Part shown: in pieces, positions 1 to 14,530 of the stretch
Position numbering within the stretch: the stretch's first letter is position 1
How the letters are laid out: each line of letters starts with the position of its first letter
NCBI RefSeq assembly: GCF_024679095.1
Contig: NC_066567.1
Location: forward strand, 8,332,485 to 8,396,484
DNA length: 64,000 nt
Direction: 5' to 3'
From: Eriocheir sinensis
Taxonomy: Eukaryota; Arthropoda; Malacostraca; Decapoda; Varunidae
Position numbers and translations under genes: made by a program
Notes under the pieces: model-generated
Database searches by the model: none
What the model was told of the DNA's origin: nothing
What the model saw: only the letters and a program-made list of their open reading frames with translations

Positions 1-1637
<1,637 letters not shown>

Positions 1638-1864
1638 GTGTGAAATGGAAAGAAAACAGGAAAACAAAGAAAGAGGGAGATAGGAAAAACACTGAAAAAA
1701 ATAGGAAATACAGAAACTTAGAAAACGGAAGAATAAGAGAAAGAAAAAAATAGATAAAATATAGATAGATTAAATGTCATCGTTCTTCTTCTTCTTGTCT
1801 TTTGTGCTTCTAATTATTTTTTTATCATACTTTCCTTCTCTTTTTTTCTTCCTTTTTTCTTCCT

Positions 1865-4800
1865 TTACTTCACTAATCCTGTGCCTTCTAAGATAATGGC
1901 GTCCTGAGCCCCTCCAACGCCATGTCCAAAGGTTCCTGCAAAAATCAACGGAGAGGAGGAAGAGGAAGAGTAAGAGGAGGGGGAGGAGGAGGAGGAGGGG
2001 CCTTCAGCATTCCCATCACCAGCAATGCCCTCACCCTCACCATCCCTCTGTGAAAATCCATGTTGGTGGTAATGAGGTGATGATACAGGTGGTGGTGGTT
2101 GCAGGCCGGATGGTTGTTGTTGGTGGTGGTTGTAGTAATTGTGGTAGTACTTGTTATCACCACTACTACCACCACTACCACTATTAGGGAAATTGTAGTA
2201 GGTCAGCTGGTCGGGGCTAGGGTAGGAATTGTGGTTGTTGTCGGTCACCGCCACCACCTTGAAGTGAGTGTTGCTGCCCGACGCTCGGTTGTCATTCCGG
2301 CCAAAGTCACGACCGCCGTAGTAATAGTCGTTGTAGTTGTAGTCGTTCCCGTTGTAGTCGGAGTAGTAGTTGTAGGTGTAGTAGTCGAACTCGATGCCCT
2401 CCCCTGACCCTCCTTCTCCTGATCCTCCTTTACCTGATCCTCCTTCTCCTGATCCTCCTCCTCCTCCTCCTGCTGCTGCTGCTGTTTCCCCTGATCCTCC
2501 TCCTCCTCCTCCTCCTCCTCCTCCTCCTCCTCCTCCTCCTCCTCCTCCTGCTGCTTCTCCTGAGGTTCCTGCTCCTCCTCCTCCTCCTCCTCCTCCTCCT
2601 CCTCCTCCTCCTCCTCCTCCTCCTGGTCCTATTGCTGATCTAAACCCTCCTCCTCCTCCTCCTCCTGTTGCTCCTCCTCCTCCTCCTCCTCCTCCTCCTC
2701 CTCCTCCTCCTCCTCCTCCTCCTGGTCCTCCTGATGTCCTCCTCCTCCTCCTCCTCCTCCTGTTGCTCCTTCCTCCTCCTCCTCCTCCTCCTCCTCCTCC
2801 TCCTCCTCCTCCTCCTCCTCCTCCTCCTGCCGTTGCTGCTGCTTCACCCGATCCTCCTCCTCCTCCTCCTCCTCCTCCTCCTCCTCCTCCTCCATCTCCG
2901 TCTAAGCTTCGGAGGGCCCCGTCATCTCCATAGTCATCATAATAATCTCCTCCTCCTCCTCCTCCTCCTCCTCCTCCTGCCGGTGCTGCTGCTTCACTCG
3001 ATCTTCCTCCTGCTCCTCCTTCTTCTCCTCCTCCTCCACCTCCTCCTCCTCCTCCTCCTCCTCCATCGTCAGCAGCGTCATCTCCCTCTCCACTTCCTCC
3101 ACCTCCTCCACCTCCTCCTCCGCCTCCACCACCTCCTCCTCCTCCTCCACCTCCTCCTCCGCCTCCTCCTCCGCCGCCGCCGCCGAAGGGAGGAGGAGGA
3201 AGGAAGCCGTTCTCGAAGCCTGAGTTGAAGAGGAAGTTCTTGACTGAAAAGGAAGAAAAAAAAATCACATTAATAAAAGAAAGAAAGAAAAGAAAAGTCA
3301 TTGTAATTAAGAGAAGAAAAAGAAGAGGAAAAAGAAGAAGAAGATGATGATAAAGAAAAAGAAAAGAAGTCACATAAACGGAAAGAAAAGAAAAGAAAAG
3401 TCATTGTAATTAAGAGAAGAAGAAAAGGAAGAAGAAGAAGAAGAAGATGATAAAGAAAAAGGAAAGAAGTCACATAAACGGAAAGAAAAGAAAAATCAAC
3501 AAAAAAAAAAGAAAAAGAAAATGAAAAAAACAAAACAAAATATGAACTCAAGCCCATACAACACATGGAACACAACCCCTTACCCCTCCCCCCAACCCCC
3601 TCCTTCCCCTCAACACCAAGAAACACTCACAGAAAATATGGAAGTAGAACATGAAGAGCATAGTGTTGACTCCGACGACATAGGGATCATAAGGCTGAAC
3701 ACAACCCCTTACCCTTCCCCCCCCCCAACCCCCTCCTTCCCCTCAACACCAAGAAACACTCACAGAAAATATGGAAGTAGAACATGAAGAGCATAGTGTT
3801 GACCCCGACGACATAGGGATCATAAGGCTGAACAGAAAGCACATCGGAAGGCAGTTTGACCTCTCCCACCGATTCCTCCATGATGTCGTCCTCCGCGAAG
3901 ATGGACAGCGGGTGCTTGGTAGTCGAAGGCATTTCCGTGGTGGCGAAGTAGCTGTTGATGGCCTGGAACCGCGACCAGAACTCATACAGATTCGGGAGGT
4001 CAATGAAATCGTGAAAGCCGTACAGCGCCGCCCAAAACAAGTTGCCGATGGGGTCAACTTCCACCTGGGTCAGTTCCACGTTCACGTCACCTGTCGGGTT
4101 GAGGAAAGGAAAGAAGTGCATTGACCCGGTAGCTGCGGGGATCATGTTTCTTAAAGGTTCCTCTAAGCGAGAAAAATGAGAAAAAATCATCACTCACGCA
4201 AACCATTTCATAATATATATCAACGCATATGTCATCAGTTTATGCATCATCTCTTTTTTGGGGGGTTATATCATGGCAAAAATTTGGCCCCCGTCGCTGG
4301 TACACGGTAAAGCCACAAATTTGGCCCGTCGCTGCTACCGGGTTAAGAGAAGATAAGAAGAGAAGGGTGATATTAAAAAGAGAAAAGAAGAGCCACATAT
4401 GAGAAAAGAAGGATAACATTAGGAAAAAGGATCAAAATAACCAAAGAAAAGAAGAATAACGAAATGAAAAGAGGAATAACATTAAGAAAAAAGAAGAATC
4501 ACATAAAAGAAAAGAGAAGACGAGGAAAAGAGAGGAAAGGAAGAAGATGGGAAGACAAATAGGAAAGGAAAAGACCAAGAAAGAACACATTAAGAAAAGA
4601 AAAGAAGGATAACGTTAAAGAAAATAGGAATCACATAAAAGAAAAGAAAAGACGAATCAAATAACGAAAAGAAAAGAAGAATAGAAGAATGACATAATGG
4701 AAAAGAAGAATGATAGAAAAGAAAGGAAGAAAGACAACGACGAAAAGAAAAGAAGAAACACAATAACAAAAGAAAAGAATAACATAAAGAAAAGAAAAGA

Positions 4801-5542
4801 TAAGAAGACCCACATGAAGAAAAGAAGAACCACATAAAGAAAAGAAGAACCACAAAAAATAACATTAAGAAAAACAAAACAAAAAAATAACAAAAGACAA
4901 GAAGATGGGCAGTAATCACCAGCGTTTCCATCTCTCATTAACACTTCTGTTTTGCCCTGAGACACTTCCTATGCCTTAAACAAACAAAAACAAAACAAAA
5001 CACAAAAGCCACCTACCTGTCTGTGCGCTGTTCAGTTGCGATACAGTGTTCCTCCTCGTCATCATCTTGAAAAGGACATCCCACAAGGAGGTTTGGTGTA
5101 CATCCGCCACGAACTCCTCTATATAGTGAAGCCAACGCATCCAGCGCTTATCGGGGAGCAGCTCGTCGGTGTAGAGCGCTTGCATGATCATCTGTGCGCG
5201 GTGTAGGTAATACGCTACGCCGCCTAGGATTCCCCCCGGGCCGTCGAAAGGATTCCCAGTCACGGGTTCACTAAACGCGTCCATCACCGTCAGATCTGGG
5301 CCTCTGAATGGGTTTCGTAGGCCCAAAAATCCTTCAGGCTCCTCGGGGTTATTTTGCGGGTCATCCAGGGTAGTGTTCGCCTCCCCTTGGGCATTTCTGG
5401 GTACCTCTAGGGCGGTTTCGGTGTCCCTCTGGGGTGCTCCTGGGGCTGCTGCTGGTGCGACTACGGGGCTGGCCAGGGCGCGGGTGTTGAGGGTGGTGAA
5501 GGCGGCCACGAGGAGAGTCGCTGCCGCCCACTTCCCGCCCAT
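1865..5542 (-). CDS. Secreted glycine-rich protein, three exons, unknown family
   Basis: Exons on the minus strand are 5542-5017, 4090-3764 and 3243-1865. Both introns are phase 1 with GT-AG ends, and the joined frame is 744 codons (743 residues plus stop). Residues 1-24 form a signal peptide (charged start, hydrophobic core TLLVAAF, ALA then SP at the likely cleavage site), so the protein is probably secreted. Residues 25-300 are ordinary complex sequence with Trp/Tyr-rich stretches such as YYLHRAQMIMQALYTDELL and NLFWAALYGFHDFIDLPNLY. From about residue 304 to 568 the chain is mostly poly-Gly broken by acidic, Ala or Arg islands. A Tyr/Asn/Asp-rich segment, His/Gln and Ser runs follow, and the end is EGTGLVK. 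I do not recognise the family. The last exon rests on a GGA repeat, so its exact length may vary between alleles. A possible 5' UTR acceptor (CTGACAG) lies just upstream of the ATG. Confidence 0.75.
2396..3185 (-). repeat. Coding (GGA)n-type trinucleotide tract
   Basis: The plus strand is almost continuous CTC/TCC triplets with short interruptions. On the minus strand GGA codons give the poly-Gly part of the secreted protein. Pro-rich, Leu-rich and Glu-rich frames over the same DNA are shadows of this repeat. Confidence 0.9.
3285..3495. repeat. Tandem repeat in intron 2 of the secreted-protein gene
   Basis: Two units of about 100 bp, each with AAAAGTCATTGTAATTAAG and later AGAAGTCACATAAACGG, lie next to each other in AG-rich intron DNA. 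Confidence 0.8.
3571..3832. repeat. Tandem duplication of an exon end with its splice donor
   Basis: Units 3571-3699 and 3700-3832 are nearly identical. The second unit holds the last 69 nt of exon 2 of the secreted-protein gene and its donor (exon end 3764). The first lies in the intron and carries a second copy of the same donor (exon-like end 3631). Reading through the true donor reaches a stop before the second one, so only the 3764 donor keeps the frame open. Confidence 0.85.
4121..4346 (+). mobile_element. TTAA-type MITE, family A, copy 1
   Basis: About 225 bp in intron 1 of the secreted-protein gene. The ends are inverted repeats: TTGACCCGGTAGCTGC at the left and GCTACCGGGTTAA at the right. 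The interior matches two other copies in this window, including the motif CTCTAAGCGAGAAAAAT and a TTTGGCCCGTCGCTGCTAC end. TTAA-ended short inverted repeats with CCC are the pattern of piggyBac-like MITEs. It encodes no protein. The left TTAA has mutated to TTGA. Confidence 0.8.
4347..4910. other. AG-rich intron DNA
   Basis: Degenerate AAGAAAAGAAGAATCACAT-like motifs recur irregularly. It lies in intron 1 of the secreted-protein gene, and I see no other feature. Confidence 0.6.
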
Positions 5543-5554
5543 TGTGTCTGTCAG

Positions 5555-6135
5555 GGAAGGTCAGTCAGTCAGTCAGTCAGTTAGTTAGTTAGTTGGTAAG
5601 TTAGTCAGTTAGGTAGTTAGTTCATTCATTCATTCATTCATTCATTCATTCGTTCATTGTCAGTCAGTCAGTCAGTCACTCACTCACTCATTCAGTTGGT
5701 CAGTCAGTTAGTCATGTTAGTCAAAATGATAGAAATGAAAGAAGAAAGACAGTAAATCTCTCAGTCAGTCAGTCAGTTAGTCAGTCAGTTTAGTGAGTTA
5801 GTCAATAATCATGTCAGTCGAAATGATATCAGTGAAGAAAGAAAGGCAGACACTCAGTCAGTCAGCCAATCACTCAATCAATCAGTCAGTCAGTCAGTCA
5901 GTCAGTCAGTCAGCCAATCAATCAATCAGTCAGTCAATCAGTCAGTCAGTCAGTCAGTCAATCAGTCAATCAATCACTCAATCAATCAGTCAGTCAATCA
6001 GTCAGTCAGTCAATCAAATACAGTAAATCAAAACAAATAAACACCCACATTGAAAGAATCTTCGTCCCCAACCTTCAGTCAGTCAGTCAGTCAGTCAGTC
6101 AGTCAGTTACTTGGTCAGTCAGAAAGGGAAGTCAG
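5555..6135. repeat. (TCAG)n and (ATCA)n satellite-like tract
   Basis: Long runs of CAGT/CAGTCAATC tetramers with interruptions lie directly upstream of the secreted-protein gene. Ser/Gln-rich open frames here (for example 5811-6026) are products of the repeat. Confidence 0.9.
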
Positions 6136-6169
6136 TCCACTCAAGGCGGAAGCTACTGAATGAGTGAGC

Positions 6170-6275
6170 GAGAGAGGAGGAGGAGGAGGAGGAGGAGGAG
6201 GAGGACCAGTTTATGCAAAGGAGGGGAGGAGAAGGTCACTGAGGAAAGGAGGGAAGGAGGGAGGGAAGGAGGAAC

Positions 6276-6329
<54 letters not shown>

Positions 6330-6412
6330 ACGAAAGAAGGGAGGAAGGAAGGAGAAAAGAAAGGAGGGAATGGAGGAAAGAGGAGAAGACAAAGGAGCAA
6401 GAAAACAAGATA

Positions 6413-6503
<91 letters not shown>
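6170..6503. repeat. (GGA)n and two (GA)n microsatellites
   Basis: A short GGA run at 6176-6204, GA runs at about 6281-6327 and 6414-6503, and AG-rich DNA between. Confidence 0.95.
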
Positions 6504-6505
<2 letters not shown>

Positions 6506-6589
6506 AACTGAATCAGGGAGAAACTAGATAAGGAAGGGAGAGAAAGACAGAGAGAGGAGAAAAGAGGGTGAGACAGGGCGCGGTTACGA

Positions 6590-7480
6590 AGGGAGGGAAG
6601 GGAAGGGAAGGGAGGGGAGGGAGGGGTCAGGAATCCCGTAACCCGCTGGACAAGTCAAACAAGGAAGGGGAGGGAAGGGAAGGGAAGGGAACGAAGGAGG
6701 GGAAGCGCAGATTAAGAAGGGGAAGGAGAGGGTAGAGAAGAATTTGAATAAAGAAAGGAAAGATAAAGGAAGGAAGAAACAGTCCAGGTAAATGAAGACA
6801 GGTGAGAGAAAGAGAGAGAGAAAGGAAGGGGAGAGAAGGGGAAAGAAAAGGAAAAAAACCACGTGAGAAGGGAAGGAAAAAGAAGAGAGGGGAAGGTTAG
6901 GGATAGGAAGGGAAGGTGAAAGAGGAAAGGAAGAAGGAGAGAGGGGAAGGAAAAGGAGGGGAAGGGAACGGAAAGAAAAGGAAAGGAAATGGAAGGGAAG
7001 GGAAGAAAGATGAATGCAAGGAAAATGAGTAACGAAGGAGGAAAGGGAAGGAAAGGGAGAGAGGAAGGGAAGAGAAGGGAAGGGAAGGGAAGGGAAGGGA
7101 AGGGAAGGAAAGGGAAGATAAGAGACAGACGAATGAATGAAGGAAGGAAGAGAACAGGAAAAAAGGGAAAGACGAAAAGAGAAACGAAGGGAAAGGCAAG
7201 GAAGGGAAGGGAAGGAAAGGGAAGGGAAGAAAAAAAAAGGAAAAGAAAAGAAAAGGAAAGGAAAGGAAAGGGAAGGGAAGGGATGGAAAGCGAAGGGATG
7301 GAAAGCGAAGCGAAGGAAAGGAAAGGAAAGGAAAGGAATGCGAAGGGAAGAGAAGGAAAGCGATGGAAAGGGAAGGGAAGGGAAGGCAAGGTAAGGCAAG
7401 GCAAGGCAAGGCAAGGCAAGGCAATGAAAGCGAAGGGAAGGGAAGGGAAGGGAAGGGAAGGGAAGGGGAAGGGGAAGGAG
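6590..7480. repeat. (GGGAA)n pentanucleotide satellite
   Basis: About 900 bp of degenerate GGAAG/GGGAA units with a G-rich plus strand. The long Leu/Pro/Ser/Phe frames on the minus strand are translations of this repeat. Smaller tracts of the same unit lie at about 15945-16170, 16585-16810 and 61380-61730. Confidence 0.93.
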
Positions 7481-7540
7481 ACGCAGCCCAGGTGAATCAA
7501 GACAGGTGTTTCTGGTTCACGGGGCCGCTGAACCATTACT

Positions 7541-7563
7541 AGGTCACCTTAGGTCACGCTAGG
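7541..7563 (+). promoter_or_regulatory. AGGTCA direct repeat with 4-nt spacer (DR4-like)
   Basis: Two AGGTCA half-sites are separated by CCTT, with a third weak AGG at the same spacing. This is the shape of a nuclear-receptor response element. No gene start is recognised nearby, so function is only a possibility. Confidence 0.35.
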
Positions 7564-7564
7564 G

Positions 7565-9570
<2,006 letters not shown>

Positions 9571-9574
9571 TCCC

Positions 9575-9990
9575 TCTTTTCTCACTTCCTTGGTTTCCTT
9601 CCCTCCCTTTCTCCCTTCTCTTCATCTCCTCTTCTCCCTTCTTCATTTCTCACTTTCTCGGTTTCCTTCCCTCCCTTTCTTCCTTCTCTTTATCTCCTCT
9701 TCCTTCTTCATTTCTCACTTTCTCGGTTTCCTTCCTCCCTTTCTCCTTCTCTTCATCTCCTCTTCTCCCTTCTTCATTTCTTACTTTCTCGGTTTCCTTC
9801 CCTCCCTTTCTCCCTTCTCTTCATCTCCTCTTCTCCCTTCTTCATTTCTCACTTTCTCGGTTTCCTTCCCTCCCTTTCTCCCTTCTCTTCATCTCCTCTT
9901 CTCCCTTCTTCATTTCTCACTTTCTCGGTTTCCTTCCCTCCCTTTCTTCCTTCTCTTTATCTTCTCTTCTCCCTCCCATTTCTCACTTTC
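9575..9990. repeat. CT-rich minisatellite, unit about 68 bp, six copies
   Basis: Each unit contains TTCATTTCTCACTTTCTCGG followed by TTTCCTTCCCTCCCTTTC and CTCTTCATCTCCTC. The copies differ by a few indels, so the long open frame across them is incidental. Confidence 0.88.
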
Positions 9991-10050
9991 TTGCTTTCCT
10001 CTCCTCCGTTTCTCATTCCTCTCTCATTCTCCTCTCTCCAATCATCTTTA

Positions 10051-10445
10051 GCTTGAGATTATATGGGGCGTGGGTACCTAGTGGATTAGCCAATGGTATG
10101 CAGTTATTATGAAAAAGGGGAGGAGTTTATCTTCGCAGTTAACATGATACGGTAATAGTGGTATTTCAAAGCTTTCACTGTTACCTTAAGCTTGAGAAGA
10201 AGAGAGGGAGTGGCTAGCTTGTGGAATAGCCAATGAGATATGAGAATTAGGAAAAGGGGGAGGAGCTTATCTTCGCAGTTGGCTTGAATGGGGTATTAGT
10301 GGTATTTCAAAGCATTCACCCTTACCTACAGCCTTAGATAAAGAGAGGGCGTGGCTAGCTTGTGGAATAGCCAATGAGATACAGTTATTAGAGAAAGGGG
10401 GCGTGGCTAACTCCCGGCGTTAGCGTGAACATATTAGTAGCGGTC
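10051..10445 (+). promoter_or_regulatory. Three tandem promoter-like units (CCAAT plus GGGCGTGG)
   Basis: Three units of about 135 bp (10051-10190, 10191-10330, 10331-10445, the last truncated) each hold a GC/KLF-like box (GGGCGTGG or GGGAGTGG), a TAGCCAATG box about 20 nt later and a purine-rich block with GTTATT or GAGCTTATC. CCAAT and GC boxes in fixed order are typical of proximal promoters. No coding exon follows closely. It could serve an untranslated first exon of a distant gene, or be a satellite with chance boxes. Confidence 0.45.
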
Positions 10446-10602
10446 GTGGGGTGGGTGGGTGGGAGGGTGGACAGTTAGCGGTAAACAGGCCGGGTTAGTG
10501 AGACAGGCGGCACCGTTAGTAAGTCAATAGGCTGTATGTTATAACCTGTTTTGGTGTAGATTTTTTCCTAGTTTTCGCTGTCAACTTTCCTGGCCCAGGG
10601 CG

Positions 10603-10682
<80 letters not shown>
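10603..10682. repeat. (CA)n microsatellite
   Basis: Pure AC/CA dinucleotide for about 80 bp. Confidence 0.97.
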
Positions 10683-10683
<1 letters not shown>

Positions 10684-10785
10684 CTTTCTTTTTTTTTTGT
10701 TGCCATGCGTTGACCTTTCTCTTTTTTTAGTTTCAAGGTCATATTAACACTTGATTATCTTCTTTTCCATAGTAGCAGCAGCAGC

Positions 10786-10819
<34 letters not shown>

Positions 10820-10849
10820 AAGGATTAGAAAGTGGAGAAAACAACGAAG

Positions 10850-11185
10850 AGGAGAATATAAAGAGGAGGATGAGCAGAAAGAGGAAAGAGAGACAAGTAG
10901 GAAGAGAAAATAAAGAGGAAAATGAACAGTAAGAGGAAAGAGGAAAAGTAGGAAGAGGAAATAAAGAGGAGGATGAACAGAAAGAGGAAAGAGGAACAAG
11001 TAGGAAGAGGAAAATAAAGAGGAAGATGAACAGAAAGAGGAAAGAGGAGAGGCAAGTAGGAAGAGGAAATAATGAGGAGAATGAGCAGAAAGAGGAAAGA
11101 GGAAAAGTAGGAAAAGGAAAATAAAGAGGAGAATGAACAGTAAGAGGAAAGAGAGACAAGTAGGAACAGGAAATAAAGAGGAAGA
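10850..11185. repeat. AG-rich minisatellite, about six units
   Basis: Units of 50-60 bp contain AAGTAGGAAGAGGAAA, TAAAGAGGA, TGAACAGAAAGAGGAAAGAGG. The minus-strand Leu/Phe/Pro frames over it are repeat products. Confidence 0.85.
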
Positions 11186-11721
11186 GGAGGAGGAGGAGAG
11201 AGCTCTTAAATCGCTGTTATTGTTATTGATATTGTTATTGCCATAGTTGTAATAGTAGTAGCAGTAGTAGTAGTAGTAGTAATAGTAGTAGTAGTAGTAG
11301 TAGTAGTAGTTGTAGTAGTATACCTTTTCTGCTAACACGCGTGGCAGTGGTGATGATGGTGGTGGTGGTGATGGTGGTGTTGCAGTGGTTGTGATGCGAT
11401 GGAGGCGCAGGGAAGACTGGTCACCACCTCTCGCGCAGGGGTCAAGGTGGTGGTGGTGGAAGAGGAGGTGGAGGAGGATGTGGAGGAGGTGGAGATGAGG
11501 GCCCAGCGGCATACTGACCCATACCTCAAGGCACTCTTCTCCCTTCTGTTCTCTCCTCCTCCTCCTTCTCCTCCTCCTCCTCCTCTTCCTTCTCTCCTCC
11601 CTTCCTCCTCAAGTAAACCAGTTCTGTTAGAGGTGCAACATCCTCCTCCTCCTCCTTCTTCCCCTCCTCCTCCTCCTCCTCTCTTCCTTTACGTCCTCCT
11701 CCTGTCTCCTCCTGTCCTTTC

Positions 11722-11773
<52 letters not shown>

Positions 11774-11950
11774 TATTCATTCCTGCACTTACTCATATCC
11801 TCCCCCTTCCCTCCCCCTTCCCTCCCCTTTCTCTCCCCCTTTCCTTCCCCCTTTCCCTCCCCTTTCCTCCCTCTCTCTCTCCAGTGTCATTCATCTCTCC
11901 CCCGTCCCCCCTCCCCCCTTCACCTTTTCCAGAGTCACGACAGATGGCGT

Positions 11951-12047
<97 letters not shown>

Positions 12048-12120
12048 GCTTCCTACCTATAGACTTGCTGGCTAATTAGGTGCTTCTCTCTCCCTCCAGG
12101 TGCGCTAAAGGTGAGACTAA
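11186..12120. other. Triplet and dinucleotide repeats; one weak exon candidate
   Basis: TAG runs at 11250-11325, GTG/GAG triplets at 11340-11500, CTC runs, (CA)n at 11723-11769 and (GA)n at 11953-12044. An ATG at 11399 opens a frame starting MEAQGRLVTTSRAG and running into Val/Glu repeats. It has no recognisable domain and I do not call it a gene. Confidence 0.6.
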
Positions 12121-12123
12121 TTA

Positions 12124-12126
<3 letters not shown>

Positions 12127-12208
<82 letters not shown>

Positions 12209-12486
12209 CGACCTAACTGCACTGTCCTATTCCATTCCTTCCGTGTAATTCCTATCTTCTTCTCCTTTCCTTCTTCTTCCTCCTCTTCCTTCCTTGCCTC
12301 TTCCCATCTTTCTTCCCTCCCTCTCCCCCTCCCTTCCAAGTACCCAACATCAATAGTTTATTCTGGACGATTCTGGCTTCTTTCCAAACTCCTCCTCCTG
12401 CTCCTCCCCCTCCTCCTCCTCCTCCTCCTCCTCCTCCTGCTTAGTTCTTGTCATTCTTGATTCTTTGAAGTTTTTCGTTATCCGGT

Positions 12487-12561
<75 letters not shown>

Positions 12562-12679
12562 AAATAAGGAAGGATTGGATGTCACACTCAGCGTCCCCTT
12601 CCTCTCTCTCTCTCTCTCTCTCGGCAAACAAGAAAAAGCAAGATAATAACGATAGTAATGATAATAAGTAATAATAATG

Positions 12680-12731
<52 letters not shown>

Positions 12732-12840
12732 CAACAACAAAAGCAATAACACAAACTTTCCGTCCTTAACCTCCTCCTCCTCCTCCTCCTCCTCCTCCTC
12801 CTTTTGCTGCCCTCTGGCGTCTAAATTTGAGGTTAAGAGG
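12127..12840. repeat. Cluster of GA, CTC and ATA microsatellites
   Basis: (GA)n at 12127-12206 and 12491-12559, CTC at 12390-12438, (ATA)n at 12684-12727 and CTC at 12771-12801. The short unique spacers contain no gene I can support. Confidence 0.9.
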
Positions 12841-12901
12841 AAAGCAGGAGAGGTCAAGTTGCATTAAGGGGGGGGAGGAGGAAGGGGGGGAGGGGGGGGC
12901 G

Positions 12902-12937
12902 AGGTCATTTTAGGTCGGGTTAGGTCACAAGAGGTCA
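12902..12937 (+). promoter_or_regulatory. Four AGGTCA half-sites at exact 10-nt spacing
   Basis: AGGTCA, AGGTCG, AGGTCA and AGGTCA start at 12902, 12912, 12922 and 12932, that is successive direct repeats with 4-nt spacers that differ from each other. DR4 elements bind nuclear-receptor dimers. No promoter is recognised beside it. Confidence 0.4.
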
Positions 12938-13805
<868 letters not shown>

Positions 13806-13898
13806 AGATACGAGACTCAAGATCAACTCAAAATCGACTCAAGATCAACTCAAGATCAACTCAAGATCAACTCAAGATCGATTCAAGATCAACTCAAG
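13806..13898. repeat. 11-bp minisatellite (CTCAAGATCAA)n
   Basis: About eight copies of an 11-bp unit, with A to G or C to T changes in some units, so GATC recurs every 11 bp. Confidence 0.92.
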
Positions 13899-14045
13899 TT
13901 CGAAGTTCACGTATATAAAGAAGTGGAGTTGGTGCTCGGATTCAGTGCCCCTCAGGATGTGACAGGGGGGGAGTGTGTGTGCGTGCTTCTTACTGATACC
14001 TAAGACTTCATTAATAGTAAGTAGAATGTGGCTTAGTAGTAGTAG

Positions 14046-14318
14046 TTGTATAAGTTAGTGTCCATTCCTTATGCTCTTATCCTCTTTCATCATCCAGATT
14101 TCTTCTTTTCTCTTCTTCCTCTTCTTTTTCTTCTTCCTCTTCCTCCTCTTTCTTCGTTTTCTTCCTCCTCCTCTTTCTGCTTCTCTATTTTCCTTCTCTT
14201 TCTTTGTCCTCCCCATTCTTTCTCCTCCTTCTTTTTCTCTTTCTTCCTCCCCTTTTTTCCTTCCTCTTATTTCTTCATTTTTCTTCCTCCTCCTCTTTCC
14301 TCCTCCTCCTCCTCCTCC
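14046..14318. other. CT-rich tract
   Basis: Polypyrimidine plus strand of TTC/CTC/TTT mixtures abutting the palindrome of the next element. Frames here are Phe/Leu/Ser-rich products. Confidence 0.8.
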
Positions 14319-14530
14319 TCCCAGCACTGACCCTTGAGGCACTCCACTAGTGACTGGTAGCCAATTGGAAGGCTGTCCGTTGAGTAGTACTCGTTGTTTT
14401 CTGTCGGTGAGCCAATCTCGCGTGGATAAGAGATTGGCTCACCGACAGAAAACAACGAGTACTACTCAACGGACAGCCTTCCGATTGGCTACCAGTCACT
14501 AGTGGAGTGCCTCAAGGGTCAGTGCTGGGA
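14319..14530. repeat. Palindrome: 101-bp arms, 10-nt loop
   Basis: Left arm 14319-14419 and right arm 14430-14530 are reverse complements with one mismatch that I can see (CCAATTGG against CCGATTGG). The loop is GCGTGGATAA. The right arm is in frame with the reverse transcriptase that follows and encodes the stretch before and including PVTSGVPQGSVLG. The left arm is an inverted copy of the same coding DNA. Confidence 0.95.

Noticed and set aside
2394..2933. Pro-rich frame on the plus strand
   Set aside because: Antisense shadow of the Gly-rich exon. The minus frame joins two complex upstream exons in phase and has a signal peptide.
4091..4148. Acceptor at the MITE (CGCTTAG) as the main start of exon 2
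   Set aside because: It is phase-compatible, but the site at 4091 has a much better pyrimidine tract (CTTCTTTCCTTTCCTC) and lies outside the transposon. Kept as an alternative only.
5811..6026. Ser/Gln repeat frame
   Set aside because: Product of the TCAG/ATCA satellite.
6584..7536. Three long Leu/Pro/Phe frames and Lys/Gly/Glu frames
   Set aside because: All are readings of the GGGAA pentanucleotide satellite, which stays open because five is not divisible by three and lacks stop words.
11399..11525. Possible coding exon starting MEAQGRLVTTSRAG
   Set aside because: Runs into GTG/GAG triplet repeats, has no family match known to me, and no partner exons were found.
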